From positions 868,001 through 932,000 of the forward strand of contig OY843611.1 of the NCBI GenBank assembly GCA_963692995.1: 64,000 nt of DNA, read 5' to 3'. The position numbers were made by a program, and so were the translations under genes. Source of the DNA: Bin87 sp963692995 (GTDB lineage Bacteria > Chloroflexota > Dehalococcoidia > Lucifugimonadales > UBA3495). Position 1 is the first letter of the stretch, and the number at the start of each line of letters is the position of its first letter. Of the stretch, positions 58,156 to 64,000 are shown in pieces. The notes below the pieces were generated by a model. The model worked only from the letters and a program-made list of their open reading frames with translations. It searched no databases and was not told where the DNA came from.

Positions 58156-59229
58156 CTACCCCGGAATCTCTATCTGCTCCGTCACCACGCGGGTCACGCC
58201 CCAGCCGGCCAACCAGGCGGAATGCCGACCGTCCCCCCCGGCCACGACGATCACAATGTCATCCGCTTGGGGAGCGATGGGAACCATGGTATCGGGATTG
58301 CTGTCGTCGATCCAGGCAGGATAGTTGCGGTTGCCCCAGTGCCCCAGACCGGAAAGCTGCTTGATGGACATTCGCGCATTGGAGTAGATGTACTCGCGCA
58401 CGTCTTTTTTGGACAGGCCGTCGGCGGCGATTTCTGCGGCGTGTTCCGGGCTGATTACCAGCGTTACCTGTGCGCCGGTCCCAATCTGATAATAGTTGGA
58501 AAAGCCGGTGGCCCGAGTCGCCTGCACGAGGGTGTTGAGCACTGCGATGCCACGGGATACCGTGGTTTCCATAACTGGGTAGAAACCCCGGATGGCGTGG
58601 AGCGTGACCATGCTTTCTGCGGGGTCAAGTCCCAGCTCAACGTGGCGCGGTTCCCAGGGGCTGCGAGCTTCGTTCTCCGCAAAGCAGAAGGAATAGCGTC
58701 CCGGCATGGCTAAGGTGGCCTTGTCCATGTCGCCGATGATCAGGCCGGCCACGTTGCGGACGAACAGGCGCAGCGCTCTGCCGATGGTGGCGTTAGGCCG
58801 ATACCCGGGGCCGAAGCAGCCGGAGTCGCCGTTGATGCCCAGCTGCTCTGCGATGGGGCCGTTGACGATGGCTACCGGAGCGGCTCCGCCCGTGGTGGCC
58901 TGGCACCCGGCCAGGTTAAAGGGCGTCTGCAACGCGGCCTTGACGCCGGCCACCACGACCGGAAAATACTCCGGTCGGCAGCCGGCCATCACCGCGTTGA
59001 TCGCGACTTTCTCGATGGTGACTTCCGAGTTGGAAGGCTGAGCGACACCCAGAGACAGCGACGGATCTTCGCCCCAGGGGCCCAGCATTCGTCGCACGGC
59101 GTCTGCGGTGGCGGGAACGACCGGCATCCCGTCGGTCCACCCCTGTTCTTCGTAGTAGTCCTGGATAGCGTCGTAGGAGTCCGGGACATCGATGCGGCGG
59201 GAGTTCAGGGCGGGGGAATTGGTGGACAT
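58156..59229 (-). CDS. Conserved protein of unknown function, partner of UGSC selenoprotein
   Basis: A 357-residue protein of a widespread but, to my knowledge, uncharacterised family. Conserved-looking blocks are GWTDGMPVVPATADAVRRML (about 30-49), EKVAINAVMAGCRPEYFPVV (about 73-92), the Cys/Gly-rich GINGDSGCFGPGYRPNATIGRALRLFVRN (about 131-160) and RYSFCFAENEARSPWEP (about 178-194). Two or three Cys (GCRPEY, GCFGPG, SFCFAE) recur with Gly/Pro-rich turns, compatible with a thiol-based oxidoreductase or a substrate-binding role. It is 111 bp downstream of the UGSC selenoprotein on the same strand, which suggests a shared pathway. No clear ribosome-binding site; ATG 59229. Confidence 0.65.
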   Translation of the reverse strand: MSTNSPALNSRRIDVPDSYDAIQDYYEEQGWTDGMPVVPATADAVRRMLGPWGEDPSLSLGVAQPSNSEVTIEKVAINAVMAGCRPEYFPVVVAGVKAALQTPFNLAGCQATTGGAAPVAIVNGPIAEQLGINGDSGCFGPGYRPNATIGRALRLFVRNVAGLIIGDMDKATLAMPGRYSFCFAENEARSPWEPRHVELGLDPAESMVTLHAIRGFYPVMETTVSRGIAVLNTLVQATRATGFSNYYQIGTGAQVTLVISPEHAAEIAADGLSKKDVREYIYSNARMSIKQLSGLGHWGNRNYPAWIDDSNPDTMVPIAPQADDIVIVVAGGDGRHSAWLAGWGVTRVVTEQIEIPG

Positions 59230-59282
59230 AGCGGCAATCCCTTATTTCCGACGTTCCGGTATGCGCCGGAACGCAAATTGAA

Positions 59283-59310
59283 GAGTAGGGGCGAATAATC
59301 ATTCGCCCCC
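59283..59310. repeat. Family C repeat (GGGCGAAT/ATTCGCCC)
   Basis: AGTAGGGGCGAATAATCATT followed by CGCCCCC forms a hairpin with arms GGGGCGAAT/ATTCGCCCC. A related copy overlaps the grpE stop (39262-39285). It lies between the UGSC gene and its partner, in the same transcript, and could modulate their ratio. Confidence 0.7.
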
Positions 59311-59340
59311 ACGGTCCGAAGTGGCTACATTAGCTGACGA

Positions 59341-59880
59341 CTAACCGCGGTTGGTCAGCATCTCGGCGATCTGCCCGGCGTACTCGTGGGCCAACTGACG
59401 CACTTCCGGAATGGAGCGGGGCGCCAGCGGGCTGGGCAGGGGCAGGATCTGTACAGTGGGCATTCCCAGCGAAGCAGCGCGGGCGTGAGCCGCTCTGGTG
59501 AAGCTCTCGGTAATGACGCTGACGGACGGCACGCCGCGGGTTTCGGTAACTACTGTGTCGTGGAGACCCCACGCAGTGCAGCTCCCTCAATCCGCGATGC
59601 CGTGCACCACCGCATCGCACTGGGCCACCAGCTCCTCGATGGTTTCGTCCGAGCAGGGCGCACTGAAGCTGAATTTGCGCAAATACAGCACCTTTTCGAC
59701 CGCGTACTCTTCTTCAAGGATCACCTGTAGTTCCTGGAGAAAGTTGTCCGAGTGGTACTTTCGGTTCTCCAGCAGGCCGATGGTTTTCCCGGCCAAACCG
59801 GGCAGGCGCTGGGCAGAGTCGCGCTCGGCGGTCTGCTGCTCTGGCCGGGGGTCGAGGATCTGGATGGTGGCAGTGGTCAT
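59341..59880 (-). CDS. UGSC-family selenoprotein (Sec98)
   Basis: A 179-residue protein read from ATG 59880 (CGGAGGACC upstream) through an in-frame TGA (59587-59589) to the stop at 59341. The TGA is codon 98 in VVHGIADUGSCTAWGLHDTV: the Sec-Gly-Ser-Cys motif for which the UGSC (seleno)protein family is named. It is a thiol/selenol redox pair (UxxC), as in redox-active sites. Before it, LPGLAGKTIGLLENRKYHSDNFLQELQVIL, and after it, VPSVSVITESFTRAAHARAASLGMPTVQILPLP, form one continuous alpha/beta domain. A SECIS-like stem follows the TGA. Its function is unknown; it is upstream of the 357-residue partner. Read as a stop, it would give two unrelated fragments. Confidence 0.9.
59559..59573 (-). 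promoter_or_regulatory. Bacterial-type SECIS hairpin in UGSC mRNA
   Basis: On the mRNA, 13 nt after UGA, a 5-bp stem CGTGG / CCACG encloses the loop GGTCT (59559-59573); outer bases CTG...CAG can add pairs with a bulge. G at loop positions 1 and 2 and the distance from UGA fit bacterial SECIS rules. Based on sequence inspection only. Confidence 0.65.
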
Positions 59881-59898
59881 ATTCGGTCCTCCGTTCAA

Positions 59899-59957
59899 TC
59901 TTACAAACGTCATTCCCGCGTCTTACAAACGTCATTCCCGCGAAAGCGGGAATCCAG
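59899..59957. repeat. 22-bp tandem duplication joined to a family A hairpin
   Basis: A 22-bp unit (TCTTACAAACGTCATTCCCG then CG) is present twice (59899-59920, 59921-59942). The second copy runs into a complete family A hairpin, TTCCCGC-GAAA-GCGGGAA, 59930-59957. The duplication therefore repeats the left half of the hairpin. It lies between guaB3 and the UGSC gene. Confidence 0.85.
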
Positions 59958-59960
59958 CGT

Positions 59961-61097
59961 TTATCCCAACATCTGGTAGTGCTTGCCCTCGGTTTTAATG
60001 GCCGGGGCGATTACCATTTCAGCCTTGTGGAAGTCGCGAACGGTGTAGGCTCCGCACATTCCCATGGCAACGCGCAACGCGCCGACCAGGTTTTGCGTCC
60101 CGTTGGTAACGCTGGACGGCCCGTGGAGCAATTGCTTCAGGCTGCCCCGGGTGCCCACGTTGATGCGAGTGCCCCTGGGCAGTTCCGGGTGCGCGTTGGC
60201 CATGCCCCAGTTGTAGCCTCGCCCCGGCGCTTCCGCGGCCTGGGCGAAGGGAGTGCCCAGCATGACAGCGTCGGCGCCACTGGCCATGGCTTTGCACACG
60301 TCGCCTCCCGTGCGCAGCCCGCCGTCAGTGATGACGCCGACGTATCTCCCGGTGCGCTGGAAGTAGTCTTCGCGCGCTGCGGCGCATTCCAGCGTGGCCG
60401 TAACTTGCGGCACGCCGACACCGGTGACCTCGCGCGTGGTGCAGGCCGCGCCCGGTCCCACTCCGACCAATACAGCGTCCACCCCGCTTTCCATCAGCTC
60501 GCTGGCGACGCCGTAACTGACGCAGTTGCCCACCACGACCGGAGTGTTCAGAGATGCGATCAGTTCAGAAAAGATCAGGCCCCGGTAGCTCCGGGAAATA
60601 TGTCGTGCGGTGGTCACAGTGGACTGTACTACGATAATGTCCGCGCCGGCTTCCACGGCCAGAGGGCTGAATCGTTTGGCCGTTTGGGGGGTGAAGGCGA
60701 TGGCGGCCACAGAACCCGACTGCTTGATTTCCTGCACGCGCTCACCGATCAGGTTCTCTTGAACGGGGTCGCTGTACACTTCCTGGAGGTATTCGGTGAC
60801 TTCACTCTGGTCCATGGAGATGATTTCTTCCAGCACCGAGTAGGGATCGTCATAGCGGGTGTAGAGTCCCTCGCCGTTGAGAACTCCCAAACCGCCCATT
60901 TCGTGCATCAGCGTGGCGAAACGCGGCGACACGGATCCGTCCATTGCCGACGCGAGCACCGGCGCATCAAAGGAGAATGGTCCGATGCTCATCTGGGTCG
61001 AGGTCATCTCAGGGTTGATGGTAACTTCACCGGGGACAATGGCAACTTCGTCAAACCCGTAGGAGCGCTCCAGCTCTTTGAACAAACGCCTGGCCAT
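59961..61097 (-). CDS. GuaB3-type IMP-dehydrogenase-related protein
   Basis: A 378-residue TIM-barrel protein of the IMP dehydrogenase/GMP reductase family. Family blocks: GFDEVAIVPGEVTINPEMTSTQ (about 12-33), LASAMDGSVSPRFATLMHEMGGLGVLNGEGLYTRYDDP, the catalytic Cys loop GVGPGAACTTREVTGVGVPQ (about 235-255), DGGLRTGGDVCKAMASGADAVMLGTPFAQAAEAPG (about 283-317). It lacks the CBS domains of true GuaB and matches the shorter GuaB3 form of Actinobacteria, Chloroflexota and cyanobacteria. Substrate and in vivo role are unsettled (purine salvage or redox). AGAGGTGACACC precedes the ATG at 61097. Confidence 0.85.
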   Translation of the reverse strand: MARRLFKELERSYGFDEVAIVPGEVTINPEMTSTQMSIGPFSFDAPVLASAMDGSVSPRFATLMHEMGGLGVLNGEGLYTRYDDPYSVLEEIISMDQSEVTEYLQEVYSDPVQENLIGERVQEIKQSGSVAAIAFTPQTAKRFSPLAVEAGADIIVVQSTVTTARHISRSYRGLIFSELIASLNTPVVVGNCVSYGVASELMESGVDAVLVGVGPGAACTTREVTGVGVPQVTATLECAAAREDYFQRTGRYVGVITDGGLRTGGDVCKAMASGADAVMLGTPFAQAAEAPGRGYNWGMANAHPELPRGTRINVGTRGSLKQLLHGPSSVTNGTQNLVGALRVAMGMCGAYTVRDFHKAEMVIAPAIKTEGKHYQMLG

Positions 61098-61192
61098 GGT
61101 GTCACCTCTGAAATTGGTTCCCTCGATTGTAGCAGTCGGGGGCGTCCTGAAATGGCGCCCCCGGTGTTCCAATCCTGGCAACTTTCCGCGGC

Positions 61193-63667
61193 CTACGCAA
61201 CGGGCAGGGCAGCCATCTCCCTGCTACGCACCTTGATGCAAACTTTGCCATCCTCGTCAAGGTCCACAATGGCGGTGTCGCCTTCGGAGAACTTGCCGCC
61301 GAGCAGTTCGTCGGACAGCCGGTCTTCCACCTCGTTCTGGATGAGGCGGCGCAAGGGGCGGGCGCCCAGCACCGGATCGAAGCCGTTGTCTCCCAAGTAC
61401 TCCCGCGCCGCTTCCGTGAGCTCGATGCTGATTTCGCGCTCTTTCAGTTCCTCGCGCACCATGTTCATCATCAGGTCCACGATCTGGTGGATTTCATCTC
61501 TGCTCAAGGCGTGGAACACGATGGTAGCGTCCAGGCGGTTGAGGAACTCCGGACGGAAGAAGCGCTTGACTTCCTCCATTACTTTGTCCTTCATCCGCTC
61601 GTAAGCCTGGTGATCGCTTTGCGCCTGGTCGGATTTGACCGCAAAGCCGAGACTGGTATCGCGCTTGATCAAGTCGGAACCCAAGTTGCTGGTCATGACG
61701 ATGATGGAATTACGGAAATCGACCCGGCGACCGCGGGCGTCGGTCAATTGCCCAGCGTCGAAGATTTGCAGCAGTATGTTGAAAATCTCCGCGTGCGCCT
61801 TTTCGATCTCATCCAGCAGGATGGCGCAGTAATTCTTCTTGCGGACGCCCTCGGTGAGCTGGCCGCCTTCGTCGTATCCCACGTATCCCGGAGGCGCTCC
61901 AATCAGGCGGGCCGTCGTGTGGCGTTCCTGGAATTCGGACATATCGAGGCGGATCATGTTGTCCTCGTGACCGAAAAGGAATTCCGCCATGGCCCGTACT
62001 AATTCAGTCTTGCCGACCCCGGTGGGACCCAAGAACAGGAAAACGCCGATGGGATGCCGGGGGTCTTTGAGACCGGCGCGAGCCCGCCGCACCGCCTTGG
62101 AGATGCCGACGATTGCCTCGTCCTGCCCAATGATGCGCTGATGGAGCTCTTCTTCCATGCGCAGGAGGCGATCCGTCTCTTCCTGGGCCAGCCGGGTGAC
62201 CGGGATCCCGGTCCACATGCTGACCACCTCGGCGATATCTTCCTCGGTGACCTGCGTGCGCTCTTTGTTCCGGTCGGCCTTCCACTCCCGTTCCAAGTCT
62301 CCCACGTTTTCGGAGAGATGGAGTTCCCGGTCGCGGAGTTCGGCGGCCACTTCGTATTGCTGGGATGCGATGGCTTCGTCTTTTTCTTTGCGAACGCGCT
62401 CCAGTACTGCCATGGCGTCCCTGACTTGCTGGGGAGCGTGCGCGCCACGCAGCCGCACCCGCGAGCCGGCCTCGTCCAAGAGGTCAATGGCCTTGTCGGG
62501 CAGGAAGCGGTCAGGGATGTAACGGGTGGACAGCGTCGCGGCAGCTTGCACTGCGGCGTCGGTTATTTCGACGTTGTGGTGGTCCTCGTATTGGATTTTA
62601 ACGCCCCGCAGGATGTCCACCGTCATTTCGGCGTCGGGTTCTTCGACGCGAACCGGCTGTAGCCGTCGTTCCAGCGCCGGATCGCGCTCGACATATTTGC
62701 GGTAGTCGTCCAGCGTGGTGGCGCCAATGCACTGGATTTCACCACGGGCCAGCGAAGGCTTGAGGATGTTGGAGGCATCCACTGCACCTTCTGCCGCGCC
62801 GGCTCCGACCAGAGTGTGTATCTCGTCGATGAACAGCACACAGTTGCCGGAGGTCTTGATTTCTTCAATAACCTTCTTCAGTCGTTCTTCGAACTCGCCC
62901 CGGTATTTGGTGCCGGCCACCAGCGCGCCCATATCAAGGGTGACCAGGCGCTTGCCTTGCAGGGTTTCCGGCACGTCGCCGGATGAGATCTGCTGCGCCA
63001 TGGCCTCGACGATGGCGGTTTTGCCCACGCCGGGCTCTCCCACCAGTACCGGGTTGTTCTTGGTGCGGCGGCTGAGGATCTGGGTTACGCGCTCGATTTC
63101 GTTATCGCGCCCAATCACTGGATCAAGATTGCCGCCCAGGGCCGCGTTGGTGAGATCAACGCCCAACTGGTCCAACGTCGGGGTGCGGGTGCTGGAGCGA
63201 GCGCTGGTGGAGCCGCTGCCGCCGGAATTGCTGAGAATGCGATGGGTCTCGGCGCGAACCTTTTCCAGGTTGACGCCCAGACTTTCCAGCACGCCGGCGG
63301 CAACCCCTTCGCCTTCACGCAACAATCCGATCAGAAGGTGCTCAGTGCCGATGTAGGTGTGGTTCATGCGCCGGGCTTCATCGACCGCCAGCTCCACGAC
63401 CTTTTTAGCCCGAGGGGTCAGTCCAATTTCGCCCTGCGCCGGCCGTTCCCCGCGACCGATGATGAATTCCACGGCCGAGCGCACTTTGGTCAGGTCAACA
63501 TTCAGACCGGACAGCACTCGAGCGGCTACGCCTTCGGTCTCACGTACCAAGCCCAGCAGGATGTGTTCCGTGCCGATGTAGTTGTGGTTGAACCGCTGAG
63601 CTTCTTCCTGGGCTAGCGACAAAACCCGCCGCGCCCGCTCTGAAAACTTCTCGAATCTGCTGCCCAT
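61193..63667 (-). CDS. clpC: ATP-dependent Clp protease ATPase subunit ClpC
   Basis: An 824-residue Hsp100 unfoldase. Order: double Clp-N repeats (about 5-145), AAA+ 1 with GEPGVGKTAI (about 206) and LFIDEIHTLVGAG (about 275), the UVR/coiled-coil middle domain (DEAIASQQYEVAAELRDRE, about 430-448), and AAA+ 2 with FLFLGPTGVGKTELVRA (about 545) and the IGF/LGF-type ClpP loop probably near the DTSLGFAVK segment (about 665). It feeds proteins to ClpP. AGGAGAGAC precedes the ATG. No mcsA/mcsB/ctsR is adjacent. The gene is monocistronic. Confidence 0.95.
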   Translation of the reverse strand: MGSRFEKFSERARRVLSLAQEEAQRFNHNYIGTEHILLGLVRETEGVAARVLSGLNVDLTKVRSAVEFIIGRGERPAQGEIGLTPRAKKVVELAVDEARRMNHTYIGTEHLLIGLLREGEGVAAGVLESLGVNLEKVRAETHRILSNSGGSGSTSARSSTRTPTLDQLGVDLTNAALGGNLDPVIGRDNEIERVTQILSRRTKNNPVLVGEPGVGKTAIVEAMAQQISSGDVPETLQGKRLVTLDMGALVAGTKYRGEFEERLKKVIEEIKTSGNCVLFIDEIHTLVGAGAAEGAVDASNILKPSLARGEIQCIGATTLDDYRKYVERDPALERRLQPVRVEEPDAEMTVDILRGVKIQYEDHHNVEITDAAVQAAATLSTRYIPDRFLPDKAIDLLDEAGSRVRLRGAHAPQQVRDAMAVLERVRKEKDEAIASQQYEVAAELRDRELHLSENVGDLEREWKADRNKERTQVTEEDIAEVVSMWTGIPVTRLAQEETDRLLRMEEELHQRIIGQDEAIVGISKAVRRARAGLKDPRHPIGVFLFLGPTGVGKTELVRAMAEFLFGHEDNMIRLDMSEFQERHTTARLIGAPPGYVGYDEGGQLTEGVRKKNYCAILLDEIEKAHAEIFNILLQIFDAGQLTDARGRRVDFRNSIIVMTSNLGSDLIKRDTSLGFAVKSDQAQSDHQAYERMKDKVMEEVKRFFRPEFLNRLDATIVFHALSRDEIHQIVDLMMNMVREELKEREISIELTEAAREYLGDNGFDPVLGARPLRRLIQNEVEDRLSDELLGGKFSEGDTAIVDLDEDGKVCIKVRSREMAALPVA

Positions 63668-63883
63668 GAGTCTCTCCTGGGTTGGAATAACGCCAGTGGC
63701 CTTGCTCTGACGCCGTCATTGTACCCCATTCAGGCAAAAATAAGAGCGACATCGCGTCGATTCTATCGGCGAAGTCGCTGATAAAAATTATCAATCCTTA
63801 CGTTGCAATGGCTTGGGGTCGCCGGCTAGTTCTTCATGCGCCATCACGCCCGGCACACATGGATCAGGTGAGTTTTGGTGCTT
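63668..63883. other. Intergenic region between clpC and 5S rRNA
   Basis: No gene is seen in 216 bp. A TACAAT-like -10 on the minus strand (63718-63723 complement) could serve clpC but has no good -35. A short AT-rich stem (TGATA-ATTTT-TATCA on the minus strand, around 63778-63795) may be a weak end of the rRNA transcript. Both are speculative. Confidence 0.3.
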
Positions 63884-63999
63884 TCCGGCGGTGACCTATT
63901 TTCCCACTCCGTTACCAGAGCAGTATCGTCGGCGCTGGGGCGTTTCACTTCCGTGTTCGGGATGGGAACGGGTGGGGCCACTCCGCTTGAACCACCAGA
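63884..63999 (-). rRNA. rrf: 5S ribosomal RNA
   Basis: A 116-nt 5S rRNA. Helix I: TCTGGTGGT at the 5' end (63999 downward) pairs with ACCGCCGGA at the 3' end (63884-63892). Internal landmarks CCCACCCGTTCCCATCCCGAACACGGAAGTGAAACGC are canonical, as is the loop E/helix IV region GGAGTGGGAAAATAGGTC. The 23S/16S genes would lie beyond the right edge. Confidence 0.95.
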
Positions 64000-64000
64000 A

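Noticed and set aside
59341..59589. A separate small gene (59341-59532) downstream of a 5' ORF ending at 59587
   Set aside because: The two frames are the same frame broken only by TGA within the Sec-Gly-Ser-Cys motif; they are one selenoprotein gene.
59979..61604. 541-residue plus-strand open frame over guaB3 and clpC
   Set aside because: Opposite to two well-conserved genes and crosses their boundary; typical antisense frame in GC-rich DNA.

Overview
The window reads as a chromosomal segment of a GC-rich member of the Chloroflexota, most likely a Dehalococcoidia/SAR202-like lineage. This is inferred from gene content: paired CaiB/BaiF CoA-transferases, two LLM-class flavin oxidoreductases, an MmgE/PrpD protein, a Rieske dioxygenase, a GuaB3-type protein, MutS2 and an HspR-type heat-shock regulator. 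No 16S rRNA is present to confirm it. Gene density is high, starts are mostly ATG with some GTG/TTG, and many intergenic gaps carry short dispersed hairpin repeats.

Layout. 1-6.5 kb: truncated panC, a HerA-type ATPase with a HAS-barrel-like partner, an FmdB zinc ribbon, a DUF1461 membrane protein, a secreted hypothetical, mazG and sppA. 6.7-14.8 kb: two LLM oxidoreductases, a GarR-like dehydrogenase, a DinB/tetrapyrrole-methylase fusion, a VLRF1-type peptidyl-tRNA hydrolase and mutS2. 14.8-24.4 kb: catabolic genes (two CoA-transferases, a frameshifted MFS transporter, two VOC proteins, MmgE/PrpD, cupin, SDR, GMC oxidoreductase). 24.8-36.0 kb: a urea-nitrogen block, urtABCDE - glutamine synthetase - ureABC-F-G-D, with no ureE. 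36.2-36.6 kb: three tRNA genes (Leu-UAA, Cys-GCA, Leu-GAG). 37-41 kb: hspR-grpE-dnaK, divergent from a small zinc-ribbon unit across a shared palindromic operator. 41-46.6 kb: a sulfite-oxidase-like gene, selD, and a 2,705-bp IS1595-type transposon carrying a DNA methyltransferase, inserted in the gene just upstream of selD; next to it is a probable restriction-enzyme relic. 46.9-54.4 kb: acyl-CoA dehydrogenase, CocE/NonD hydrolase, ring-hydroxylating dioxygenase alpha and beta, a gluconate-dehydrogenase-subunit-3-like protein, a radical SAM protein and a gamma carbonic anhydrase. 54.4-64 kb: dnaE, a conserved protein of unknown function with an upstream UGSC selenoprotein, guaB3, clpC and 5S rRNA.

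The strongest discovery-type result is selenium biology. Two genes contain an in-frame TGA that is best read as selenocysteine: selD itself (41859-42911, Sec19) and a UGSC-family protein (59341-59880, Sec98). Each TGA is followed at the right distance by a bacterial-SECIS-like hairpin. A stop-to-stop gene finder would miscall both. The organism therefore probably makes selenoproteins, although selA, selB and selC are not in this window.

Other notable items are the boundary-resolved transposon (30-bp imperfect inverted repeats, exact 8-bp target duplication) with a methyltransferase-HNH cargo; the DinB/tetrapyrrole-methylase fusion; the palindrome that places the -35 boxes of two divergent promoters under one probable HspR site; a 36-residue leader ORF; a MITE-like element of about 96 bp in two copies; and repeated short perfect tandem duplications in noncoding DNA.
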